A stretch of 64,000 nucleotides of DNA, from contig CAVWJJ010000002.1 of the NCBI GenBank assembly GCA_963755395.1, positions 1,054,001-1,118,000 of the forward strand, written 5' to 3'. The notes below the pieces were generated by a model, which worked only from the letters and a program-made list of their open reading frames with translations, was not told the origin of the DNA and did not search any database. The DNA is from DAHVFK01 sp963755395. GTDB taxonomy: Bacteria; Pseudomonadota; Gammaproteobacteria; Burkholderiales; SG8-39. A program made the translations under genes and the position numbers. Below, piece by piece: positions 54,051-62,820 of the stretch (the first letter of the stretch is position 1; every line of letters begins with the position of its first letter).

Positions 54051-54400
54051 GGCGCTTCCTTCTTCTTGGTCATGGGCACGAAGTCGTACTCGCCGATTCC
54101 CTGCAGCACGAGGAAAGTCGCCGAGCGCTCGCCTGCGTTGGTCACCAGGTGCGGGCGGCGCGGCGCAACGGTGTAGGTCTCGCCGGGTCCGAGCCGCACT
54201 TCCTCTTTCGGCTCCCGCAGGAACAGCCGCAACCGTCCTTCGAGCACGTAGAAAGTGTCTTGCACATTATTGTGATAGTGCCACGGCACCTGCTGGGTGG
54301 CGGAAATCTGCAGCTCGTTGATGCGAAAGCCCGGCCGCTCGGCATGGAACTGTCTGCGCTCGACCTCGTACAGCTTGCTTGCGTCCTTCACCGCTTCCAT
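54047..54400 (-). CDS. Cupin-domain protein
   Basis: Small single-domain cupin of 117 residues. The metal motif WHYHNNVQDTFYVLEGRLRL carries His-x-His and Glu, and GETYTVAPRRPHLVTNAGER holds the last His. There is no signal peptide. It overlaps the AroQ-like gene by four bases and the upstream membrane-protein gene by 13. Such cupins may be isomerases or dioxygenases of small acids. Function is inferred only as metal-dependent. Confidence 0.8.
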   Translation of the reverse strand: MEAVKDASKLYEVERRQFHAERPGFRINELQISATQQVPWHYHNNVQDTFYVLEGRLRLFLREPKEEVRLGPGETYTVAPRRPHLVTNAGERSATFLVLQGIGEYDFVPMTKKKEAP

Positions 54401-54759
54401 CGCTTCCTCCCCTGCGCCCAGAGCAACGCCCAGAAACCGACCGTCAGGACCGCGACCGGTATGCCAACATAGGCCGCGATCGGAAGCAAGGCGTACAGCA
54501 GCGCGAGCGCTTCGCCCGCATCCCAGGCGTAGCCGCCCGCGGGCACGGAGAGATAGCTTGCCAGCTCCGCCGTGGCCCAGACCAGCGCCACCGCAAAGGG
54601 CGCGAGCAGCAGCGCGAGCGGGTAGAGCGCGGCTGCCTTGGCGCGGCCCAGCGCGCCGCGGCGCACGCGTAGCCAGAGCACGGCGAAGGTCGCGATCGCA
54701 AGCGCCACCGCGAGCGCGGGCGCACCGTACAGCACAGCGATCTTGAGCGCGATCCACAT
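54388..54759 (-). CDS. Small polytopic membrane protein, unknown
   Basis: Inner-membrane protein of 123 residues with three to four hydrophobic helices (LKIAVLYGAPALAVALAIAT, LLAPFAVALVWATAELASYL, LPIAAYVGIPVAVLTVGFWA) and basic loops (LRVRRGALGRAK, GRKRWKR). I do not recognise the family. It overlaps the cupin gene by 13 bases, so it may be translated with it. No catalytic motif is visible. Confidence 0.5.
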   Translation of the reverse strand: MWIALKIAVLYGAPALAVALAIATFAVLWLRVRRGALGRAKAAALYPLALLLAPFAVALVWATAELASYLSVPAGGYAWDAGEALALLYALLPIAAYVGIPVAVLTVGFWALLWAQGRKRWKR

Positions 54760-54790
54760 GGCCTCAACCTGCCGACGCGATCGTACTCCG

Positions 54791-55402
54791 TTACCAGCGC
54801 TGTTTCAGGCCCGCTTCGAATCCGCCCGGCAGCAGTTCGAGGAAGAAAGGCGATTTTCTCTTGTGCGCGTAGTAGCCGGCGGCGCTGCCGAGGGCGAATC
54901 CCGCGAGCACGTCGGTCTGCCAGTGCGCCTGGGACTTCATGCGCGCGATGCCGTCGTACAAGGGCAGCAGCTCGAGGGCGTAGACCGCGGGATGATCCTG
55001 GCGGTACTCGAGCACGAACGGCGTCACCGCGGCGCTGATGAAGCTCACCTCGCCGCTCGGAAAGCTGTAGTGGCCGCTGCCCTGGAACCACTTGTTCGGA
55101 TCGTCGGTCTGGCCCGGCCGGGCGCGGGTGAACACTTCCTTCGCCGCGGTCGCGGAGACGGCCGCCAGCACCGACGCGTCGAGCGCCTGCCAATAGGTGC
55201 GACCGATCCGGCTCTCGCCTCCTTCCCACAGCGCTCCGCCGACGACCGTCGCCAGGGTCAGGTTCTGCAGCAGCAACTGGTCGTGACGTGCCCAGATGCC
55301 GCTCTGATCGAAACCGATGCGGTGATCGATCCCCAGCGGCCCGCCGGCGGCGTGCGCGAGCGCGGCGCACATCAGTCCCAGCGCGGCGGCCAGTCTCTTC
55401 AT
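54791..55402 (-). CDS. PAP2-like phosphatase, atypical motif
   Basis: Exported or membrane-linked protein of 203 residues. A signal peptide is followed by PAP2 elements: KEVFTRARPGQ (the KxxxxxxRP motif), YSFPSGEVSF, and RMKSQAHWQTDVLAGFALGS. The second motif normally reads PSGH, and here the His is Glu. In PAP2 enzymes that His is the general acid, so activity may be lost or altered. It ends GFEAGLKQRW. It overlaps the sensor kinase gene stop by four bases, so it is linked to the two-component system. Confidence 0.8.
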   Translation of the reverse strand: MKRLAAALGLMCAALAHAAGGPLGIDHRIGFDQSGIWARHDQLLLQNLTLATVVGGALWEGGESRIGRTYWQALDASVLAAVSATAAKEVFTRARPGQTDDPNKWFQGSGHYSFPSGEVSFISAAVTPFVLEYRQDHPAVYALELLPLYDGIARMKSQAHWQTDVLAGFALGSAAGYYAHKRKSPFFLELLPGGFEAGLKQRW

Positions 55403-56697
55403 GGCTGGAAAGTAGCACGTACGACGAGACCTCGCCCGCCGGGGCCGTCGGCCAGGCGCACGGTCGCGCCGTGGCGCTCGGCGACGCGCTTGACGATCGC
55501 CAGGCCGAGCCCGGTGCCGGGCACGGCCGCGTCCTCGCCGCGATGGAAACGGTCGAACACCCGCCCGCGCTCCGCGACGGGAATGCCCGGGCCGGTGTCG
55601 CTCACGCCCAGCACCGGGCGGCCGGCCTCGGCGCCGACGCTCACGTCCACCTTGCCGCCGCGCGGCGTATAGCGCAGCGCGTTGACGACCAGGTTGCCGA
55701 GCATCACGCGCAGGCCATCGCGGTCGCCGCGCACCGTGGCGCCGGACGCGGCTTCCACGCCGAGGTCGATGCCACGGCTCTCGGCCAGCGCATCGTTCTC
55801 CGCCACCACCTCGCGCGCGAGCTGCGCCAGGTCGACCGGCTCCAAGGCGCGCTGCTCGAGCGCAGGCTCCTGGCGCGCGAGCGCGAGCAGCTGCTCCACC
55901 AGATGCGCCGCGCGTTCGAGGCGCTCGTGCAGCCGCGCAAAGGCGGCCGCCTGCGCCGGGCCGGCCTCCGCGCGCTCGGCGAGCTGCAGCTGCAGCTTCA
56001 GCGCCGTGAGCGGAGTGCGCAGCTCGTGCGCCGCGTCGGCTACGAACGCGCGCTGCGAATCGAGCGCGTGGCCGAGCCTGCCGAGCAGGCCGTTCAGCGC
56101 CCGCAGCATGGGCAGGATCTCGGGCGGGATGCCCTCGGTCGAAAGCGGCTGCAGCGCTTCGGGCGAGCGCAACTCGACCGCGCGCGCGACGCGCTGCAGC
56201 GGCGCGAGGCTCCTGCCGACCACGATCCCGATCAGCAGCGCCAGCACCGGGATCAGCGCGAGAAACGGCGCCAGCGAGCGCGCCGCGACGCCGAACACCA
56301 GCTCGTCGCGCGCATCGAGGTCCTGCGCCACCTGCACGAAGCGGCCGCGGCGCGTGCGCGCGAACACGCGCCACTCGGCGTCGCCCGCGCGCATGGTGCG
56401 AAAGCCTTCGTGCGCGAGGCGGGGCAGGGAGATTCCGGGATGCGAGGCGTACACCAGCGCCCCGGCGCTGTCCCATACCTCTACGACGACGTCCTGCTCC
56501 GGGTCGTGCGCGCCGGGCTCGCGCGGCTCGGCCGAAAAGCCGGCCGGCAGCGAGGCGGCGATCTCCTGCAGCTGGTAGTCGAACAGCTCGCTCGTTTCCT
56601 CGCGCACCTTGAGATACACGGCGAGCCCCGCGACCACGGTGCAGGCCAGCATGCCGCCCAGCAGCCAGAGCAGGAGCTGGCGGCGAATCGTCCTCAC
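55399..56697 (-). CDS. Sensor histidine kinase (QseC/PmrB-like)
   Basis: Membrane sensor kinase of 432 residues. The first helix is QLLLWLLGGMLACTVVAGLA, followed by a periplasmic 2CSK-type domain, and a second helix lies at about 150-170 (FLALIPVLALLIGIVVG). The phosphorylated His is in VADAAHELRTPLTALKLQL. N-box NLVVNALRY, G1 VSDTGPGIP and G2 GTGLGLAIVKRVAERHG complete the ATPase. It overlaps the response regulator (ATGA). With PAP2/DedA-type proteins and a PepSY protein on both sides, the signal may concern the envelope. Confidence 0.92.
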   Translation of the reverse strand: MRTIRRQLLLWLLGGMLACTVVAGLAVYLKVREETSELFDYQLQEIAASLPAGFSAEPREPGAHDPEQDVVVEVWDSAGALVYASHPGISLPRLAHEGFRTMRAGDAEWRVFARTRRGRFVQVAQDLDARDELVFGVAARSLAPFLALIPVLALLIGIVVGRSLAPLQRVARAVELRSPEALQPLSTEGIPPEILPMLRALNGLLGRLGHALDSQRAFVADAAHELRTPLTALKLQLQLAERAEAGPAQAAAFARLHERLERAAHLVEQLLALARQEPALEQRALEPVDLAQLAREVVAENDALAESRGIDLGVEAASGATVRGDRDGLRVMLGNLVVNALRYTPRGGKVDVSVGAEAGRPVLGVSDTGPGIPVAERGRVFDRFHRGEDAAVPGTGLGLAIVKRVAERHGATVRLADGPGGRGLVVRATFQP

Positions 56698-57356
56698 GGC
56701 GCCTTGTGCACCTTGTAGCCGACGCCGCGCACGTTCTTGATGAACTCGGCGCCGAGCTTCTTGCGCAGGGAATGGATGTGCACCTCGACCGTGTTGCTCT
56801 CGACCTCCTCGTTCCAGCCGTAGAGCTTTTCCTCCAGCGTCGCGCGCGAGACCACTACGCCCGGCCGGTCCATCAGTGCTTCGAGCAGCGCGAACTCGCG
56901 CACCGACAGGCCGAGCTGCCGCCCCTCGCGCGCCGCCTCGTGCGTGGCGGGGTTGAGCGTCACGCCGCCGAACGAGAGCTCGGGGCTGGTGCGGCCGGCG
57001 CCGCGGCGCAGCAGCGCCCGCACGCGCGCGTAGAGCTCGTCAAGGTCGAACGGCTTGACCAAATAATCGTCCGCGCCGGCGTCGAGCCCGGCGACCCGGT
57101 CGGACGTGGCGTCGCGTGCGGTGATGATCAGCACCGGCGCCTCGCCGCCGCGCTTGCGGTAGGCGGCGAGCACCTCGAGGCCCTGCTTGCGCGGCAGGCC
57201 GAGGTCGAGCAGCACCAGGTCGTAGCTGCCGCCCGCGAGCGCGAGCTCGGCGCCATGGCCGTCGCGCGTCCAGTCGACCGCGTAGCGCTCGCCGCGCAGG
57301 CCCTCTTCCAGGCTCTCGCCGATCATCGGGTCGTCTTCGACCAGCAGCAGCCTCAC
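56694..57356 (-). CDS. OmpR-family response regulator (QseB/PmrA-like)
   Basis: Regulator of 220 residues. The receiver domain has LVEDDPMIGESLEEGL, the phospho-Asp in DLVLLDLGLPRKQG and the switch Lys in DDYLVKPFDLDELYARV. The winged-helix domain has LSVREFALLEALMDRPGVVV and VEVHIHSLRKKLG, ending NVRGVGYKVHKAP. The start was set at the GTG at 57356, where the family MRLLLVEDD begins; the longer ORF adds an unconserved extension. It is co-translated with the kinase, and its start overlaps the stop of the DedA-type gene. Confidence 0.93.
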   Translation of the reverse strand: MRLLLVEDDPMIGESLEEGLRGERYAVDWTRDGHGAELALAGGSYDLVLLDLGLPRKQGLEVLAAYRKRGGEAPVLIITARDATSDRVAGLDAGADDYLVKPFDLDELYARVRALLRRGAGRTSPELSFGGVTLNPATHEAAREGRQLGLSVREFALLEALMDRPGVVVSRATLEEKLYGWNEEVESNTVEVHIHSLRKKLGAEFIKNVRGVGYKVHKAP

Positions 57357-59383
57357 TTGGCGGTCTCCTCGAGCAGCAGCAGCGCGCCGCAGCGGCGGCA
57401 CTCCGGCTCGTGCGCCTGGGGCTCGCTTTGCACCTCGCGCGCGCGCTGGCCGCCTGCCGAGCGCGCGAGCGCGGCGGCCGCCTGGTCGAAATGATCGGCG
57501 AGCACCGGAAAGCTGACGAGCGGCAGCCTGCGCAGGCGCTGGGTGGCGACCGTGCCGACCCAGAGGCGCGTGGCACCCGGCTCGAGGCGCACCATGGTCG
57601 GCCAGAGGCGCAGCACGAACTGCGCGCCGGGGTCCGCGCCGGCCGGGGCGTCGCGCACCAGGAGCAGCGCCTCGTAGCGCCCGCCGTTCAGCTGCGGCAG
57701 CACCGGAAGCTCATCGAGCGCGGGATTGCGCAGCAGCCAGCGCATCGCGCTCTGCGGCGTGAGCGCGGGCGGCGCGCGCCAGCCCGCGGCCACGAGCTCC
57801 CGGCGCAGCCGCGGCAGGTCGCCCGCGGCCTGCACGTTGATCGGCTGCACGCGTTCGCCCTCGAGGTCGCGGCGGAACTGCGGCAGGCTGCGCCAGCCGT
57901 CCTCGCGCCAGGCGACGGCCGGCATCCCGCGCGCGCCGTGGCGCACGGCGTAGCGCCCGAGGTCGCGCTCGTGCGCGGTCGCGACGTGCCACGACGCCGC
58001 GGCGGCGAACGCCAGGCCCGCCACCGCCCCCAGGCCGGGGAGGCGCGCGCAGGCGCCGGCGTGGCGCTGGCGCGCGATCGCGAGGACCGCCACCCAGGCG
58101 CTGCCCAGCCCGACGCCGGCCAGCACGTCGGCCAGCCAGTGCGCGCCCAGGTACAGGCGCGAGAACGCGATCGCGCACACGAGCAGCGCGGCGCCCGCAT
58201 ACGGCAGCCAGCGCCAGCCGGCGCGCAGCGCCGGCGCGAGCAGCACCGCGAGGAAGCCGTAGATCACGGTGCTCATCGCTGCGTGGCCGCTGGGAAAGCT
58301 GTAGCTGGTCGCGACGGCGGCGAACCCCTCCGGGCGCGGGACCTGAAGCGCAGCCTTGATCGTCGCCACCAGCAGCTCGCCGAAGACCACCGCCGCGAGC
58401 CAGTAGCGCGCATCGCGCCAGGCGCGCCGCCACACGAGCCAGCCCAGCACGGCGGCAATCACCGCCAGCGCGACCGTCGGGTCACCCAGCTCGGTGAGCG
58501 CAACCATGGCGCGGTCGCCCAGCGGGGTGCGGAAATGCTGCAGCAGCTGCTGCAGCGACCGGCCCGCGTAGACGATCGGGTCGGCGCTCACCACGTCCTC
58601 GAGCACGCCGAGAAACAGCCAGCCGCCCGCGAGCAGCACCAGCACCCAGGCGAGCAGGCCGCGCGGCAGCGGACGCGCGGGGTCGAGCACGTCGCCCACC
58701 AGCCAGGCGAGCACCCGGTGCGTGCGCGTCCAGGCCAGTGCGCGCTCGGCCCACTGCGCGGCGTGCGGCTGCAGGGCGCGGTAGAGCGCCCGCGCCAGCC
58801 ACAGCGTCGCCCACGCGAACAGCACCAGCGCCGCGAGCAGCAGCGCAAGGCGCCCGGCCACCTCGCCCGCGAGCGCGAGCGACAGGCCGAACGCCATCCC
58901 GGGCAGCAGGTGCGCGGGCGCCCAGGCCAGCGCCGAGAGCAGGTTGTAGAAGTAGAAGCGCGCCGGCGCCATGCCGAGCATGCCGGCCACCACCGGGACG
59001 ACCGGGCGCACCGGACCGACGAAGCGCGCGAGCAGCACGCTCTTGCCGCCGTGGCGCTCGATGAAGGCCTCGCCGCGCTCGAGCAGCGCCGGGCGCTCGC
59101 GCAGCAGCCGCAGCGAGCGCAGCTCGTTCTTGTAGCGGTGCCCGAGCCAGAAGCTGATTCCGTCGCCGGCGACCGCGCCGGCCACCGCCCAGGCGAGCGT
59201 GCTCCAGAACTCCATCGCGCCGATGCCGACCAGCGCGCCGGCGCCGACCATCATCGTCGCGCCGGGCACAAGCACGCCGACGAACGCCAGCGCCTCCGCG
59301 CAGGCGATCGCGAACACGATCAGGCCGGCCCAGTGCGGATGGGCTGCAAGCCAGACTACGAGCTGGTGCAGAAACTCGAGCAT
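57353..59383 (-). CDS. DedA-PAP2-LssY-like fusion protein
   Basis: Membrane protein of 676 residues made of three parts. First comes a DedA/SNARE-associated domain (residues about 1-190, with VFAIACAEALAFVGVLVPGA and RFVGPVRPVVPVVAGMLGMA). A PAP2 phosphatase follows (270-440, with KAALQVPRPEG, TSYSFPSGHAAMS and SRLYLGAHWLADVLAG, all canonical). The third part is an LssY-like C-terminal domain (500-640). A tail with ECRRCGALLLLE ends the protein. DedA proteins move lipids or undecaprenyl phosphate, and PAP2 removes lipid phosphate, so recycling of a lipid carrier is likely. The gene lies next to the two-component genes. Confidence 0.9.
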   Translation of the reverse strand: MLEFLHQLVVWLAAHPHWAGLIVFAIACAEALAFVGVLVPGATMMVGAGALVGIGAMEFWSTLAWAVAGAVAGDGISFWLGHRYKNELRSLRLLRERPALLERGEAFIERHGGKSVLLARFVGPVRPVVPVVAGMLGMAPARFYFYNLLSALAWAPAHLLPGMAFGLSLALAGEVAGRLALLLAALVLFAWATLWLARALYRALQPHAAQWAERALAWTRTHRVLAWLVGDVLDPARPLPRGLLAWVLVLLAGGWLFLGVLEDVVSADPIVYAGRSLQQLLQHFRTPLGDRAMVALTELGDPTVALAVIAAVLGWLVWRRAWRDARYWLAAVVFGELLVATIKAALQVPRPEGFAAVATSYSFPSGHAAMSTVIYGFLAVLLAPALRAGWRWLPYAGAALLVCAIAFSRLYLGAHWLADVLAGVGLGSAWVAVLAIARQRHAGACARLPGLGAVAGLAFAAAASWHVATAHERDLGRYAVRHGARGMPAVAWREDGWRSLPQFRRDLEGERVQPINVQAAGDLPRLRRELVAAGWRAPPALTPQSAMRWLLRNPALDELPVLPQLNGGRYEALLLVRDAPAGADPGAQFVLRLWPTMVRLEPGATRLWVGTVATQRLRRLPLVSFPVLADHFDQAAAALARSAGGQRAREVQSEPQAHEPECRRCGALLLLEETAK

Positions 59384-59389
59384 GTGCCG

Positions 59390-59707
59390 TTAGTCGGCAT
59401 GCGGGCCCTCGGTGCTGTTCTCGAGCAGCTTGCCGCTCACGGCGTCGACGCCGACTTCCTGGCGCATCTTGCCCGAAACTATATCGAAGGAGTAGCGCAG
59501 GCCGCTGCCGCCTTGCTCGCGCTCGAGTTCCTGGTCGGCGATCTTGCCGGGATGAGCCTTGAGCGCGATGGTGCGCGCCTGCTCGAGACTGATGCGGGCC
59601 TCCTTGGCGTACTGCTCGCCGCTGAAGGCCTGTGCCGCGAGCGCGGCGCCGAGCAAAGCGGCGCCGAGCGTAGCTGCGGCGAGGAGCTTCGTCTTGTCGT
59701 GAGTCAT
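59390..59707 (-). CDS. PepSY-domain exported protein
   Basis: Protein of 105 residues. A signal peptide (LLAAATLGAALLGAALAAQA) is followed by one PepSY domain (ISLEQARTIALKAHPGKIAD, QELEREQGGSGLRYSFDI, VGVDAVSGKLLENS). Small PepSY proteins in this position often belong to regulons of QseBC/PmrAB-type systems. The start at 59707 (MTHDKTKL) was chosen over one nine codons upstream because it gives a normal signal peptide. Confidence 0.85.
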   Translation of the reverse strand: MTHDKTKLLAAATLGAALLGAALAAQAFSGEQYAKEARISLEQARTIALKAHPGKIADQELEREQGGSGLRYSFDIVSGKMRQEVGVDAVSGKLLENSTEGPHAD

Positions 59708-59759
59708 GGTCGTGATCCTCTGGTTGATGAACATGGATCACATCCTGCGCCGGCAACAG

Positions 59760-62700
59760 TTAAGCCCGGCTTAACAGCGCGTACAGCGCCGGCATGACCA
59801 GCAGCACCAGCGGCAGCTGCACCGCCAGCCCGGCGATGATCGCCACCGCCAGCGGCTGCTGCATCGCGGAGCCCTGGCCGATCGCCAGGGCCAGCGGCAG
59901 CAGGGTCAGGATCGCGGCGAGGGTGGTCATCGCGATCGGCCGCATGCGGTTCTTGCCGGCCTCGATCAGCGCCTGCGCGCGCGGCATGCTGCCTATCGAG
60001 ATCGCGGTACTCGGAGAAGTAGAAGATCGCCACCTCGGTGACGATGCCGACGATCATGGTCATGCCCATCATCGAGGAGATGTTGAGCTCGATGCCGGTC
60101 AGCCACAGGCCGATGAACACCGCGCGACATCGCCAGCAGCGGCATGGCCATGATCGACGAGCGCCACGCGGAAGCTCTCGTACAGGAACAGCAGCAGCAG
60201 GAACACCAGCGCGACCGCGGCGGCGAACACCTGCATGCAGGCCGCGGAAGGCGATCTGCTGCTGCTTGTACAGGCCGCCCAGCTCGTAGTACACGCCCTG
60301 GCGGCAGCAGGCCGGGCTGCTCCAGCACCTGCTGCACGTCGCGCGATGATCGAGCCGAGGTCGCGCCCGCTGATGCGCCCGGTCACGGCCACCATGCGCT
60401 TGAGATTGTCGCGGGTGATCTCGGGCTGGCCGGTGACCGTCATGCAGCTGTCGCCACGCGCTTGAGCGGGAACAGGTGGCCGTCCGGCGCGCGCAGCAGC
60501 AGGCTGGCCGATGTCCGGCACCGTGGCGCGCAGACCGCGCGGCATCCAGACGCGCACGCCGATCAGCTTCGGACCGCGCTGCGATCTGCGTCGTCACCAC
60601 GCCGGCCATGTAGCCGTCGAGCTGCTGCGGTCACCGCCGTCGGGGCTCATGCCTTCGAGCGCGGCCTTGGCGCGGTCGACGTGGATGTCAGCGCGTCGCC
60701 GGCCGGGTTGATGCCGTTGCGCATGTCGACCACGCCCGGAACCTTGCCGATCGCGGCGCCTGACCTTGCGCGCCAGGCGCGACGAGCTGGGCTGTCGTCG
60801 TCGGAGAAGATCTTGATCTCGATCGGCTGCGGCACCGCGGTCAGGTCGCCGATCAGGTCCTCCATCAGCTGCGCCAGCTCGATCTCCAGGCCCGGCACCT
60901 TGTGCTCGACCTGCGCTGCGGACCTGGTCCATCACCGTCCTCGATCGGCGGCCGCGGCCCGGTCTTCAGGCGGACGAAGAAGTCGCCCTTGTTGGCCTCG
61001 GTGAGGCCGCCGCCCAGCTGGATGCCGGTGCGCCGCGAATAGGTGTCGACGTCGGGGTTGGCTGCGATGATGGCCTCGACCTGGCGCAGCAGGCGGTCGG
61101 TCTCGGTCAGCGAGGTGCCGGGCGGCGAGAGGTAGTCGAGGATGAAGCCGCCCTCGTCCATCGTCGGCATGAAGCCGGAGCCGACGTGCTGGTAGGCGCA
61201 GCCAGCCCGACCAGCAGCAGCGGCGCGACGCCGGCCAGCAGCCAGACCGGGCGCGCCAGCAGCGCGCCGCATCAGCGCGGTCGTAGGCCGCGTGCATCCA
61301 TGCGGTCAGGCGGCCGCCTTCCTTCTGGTTGGCGTCCTTCTCGTTCGAGGAAGTGGTCGGCCAGGAGCGGCACCGCCAGCCAGGTGACGCAGGAACGAGA
61401 TCACCAGGCCCGCCGCCATGGTCAGCGACAGCGCCTTGAAGAACGCGCCGGTGACGCCGGTCAGGAACGCCAGCGGCACGAAGATGACGATGGTGGAGGC
61501 GCGAGGAGCCCGCCAGCGGGCGGATGAACTCGAGCGCGGCCGCCATCACCCGGCCGTGATGGTCGGCCGGCGCGCCGCGCAGCCGGCGCACGATGTGCTC
61601 GATCATCACGATCGCGTCGTCGATGATCAGCCCGACCGCCGCCGCCATGCCGCCCAGGGTCATGATGTTGAAGCTCATGCCGAGCGCGTACAGCAGCACC
61701 ACCGTCGCCGCCAGCACCGCCGGCACGCACGATGAGCGCGATCAGGGTGATCTTGCAGGTTGCGCAGGAACGCGAGCAGCACCAGCGCCGCCAGCACGAC
61801 GCCGATCAGGATCGCGTCGCGCACGCTCGCCGCCGCGGCGACCACCAGCTCGCTCTGGTCGTACCAGTTGGCGACCTTCACCCCTGGCGGCATCTGCGCT
61901 GGCGTAGCCGGCGAGGCGCGCTGCGACGTCGCGCGCGATCTGCACGCTGTTGCCGCCGGGCTGCTGGTAGACGTGGAGCAGCACCGCGTGCTGGCCGTCG
62001 GCGTTGACCCGGATCCACTGCGGCACCGTGCCGTCGCTGACGGTCGCGACGTCGCTCAGCCGCACCAGGCCGTTGGCGCCGCTCCTGAGGACGGTCTGGC
62101 CGATCTGCGCCAGGCTCGTGCAGCCGGGTGTCGGACACCACCAGGTAGAGCTTGTAGTGGTCCTCGAGCCGGCCGACCGCGGTGACCACGTTCGCGGCGC
62201 TGAGCGCGGCCGAAACGTCGACTGAGCGCGAGTCCGTAGGCCGCAGCCGCGCCGGGTCGACCGTGACCTGGTATTCCTCGCGCGCGCCGCCGACCACCTG
62301 GATGCGCGCCACGCCGTTGACGCTCGACAGCAGCGGACGCAGCTGGTAGCGCGCGAGGTCGTACAGCGCGGCGAGCGACTGACTGTCCGAGGTCAGGCTG
62401 TAGGCGAGGATCGGGAACACCGTCGGGTCCATGCGCTTGGTGCGCAGCTGCGTGCCGGGCGGCAGGCCGGGCAGGATCTGGCTGATCGCGCCGTTGACCT
62501 GCGAGGTCGCGGCCGCCATGTCGGTGCCCCAGTCGAAGTTGATCGAGACGTCGGCCCTGCCGCGGCTGGTGGTCGAGCGCACGTCGCGCACGCCGGGCAC
62601 GCGCCGCACCGCCTCCTCGACCGGTACGCGTGACCTGCAGCGCCATCTGGTCGGCGGGCCGGTCGCCGGCGTCGAGCGAGACCAGCACGCGCGGGAAGTC

Positions 62701-62820
62701 GACCTTGGGAAACAGCGTGACCGGGAGCCTGAAGGCCGCAAACGCGCCCGCGAGGGCGAGCATGGCGAGCAAGAACAGGATCGAGCGGCGATGGGCTTGC
62801 ACCCACCGGATGAAATTCAT
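59760..62820 (-). CDS. RND efflux pump inner-membrane transporter (many frame breaks)
   Basis: AcrB-family proton antiporter. The joined frames give MNFIRWVQAHRRSILFLL, PVEEAVRRVPGVRDVRSTTS, RTKRMDPTVFPILAYSLTSD, LPGLPPGTQL, VYQQPGGNSVQIARDV and the transmembrane motif NIMTLGGMAAAVGLIIDDAI (with the proton-relay Asp pair). Later segments are SRRTGIQLGGGLTEANKGDF, MTMIVGIVTEVAIFYFSEY and the C-terminal MPALYALLSRA. Extra bases again sit on codon boundaries, for example at 62628 (ACG then C) and 62114 (GAG then C). Near 62235 a deletion and an insertion compensate. After correction the length is about 1,010 residues, normal for the family. It is the middle gene of an efflux operon. Confidence 0.87.
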
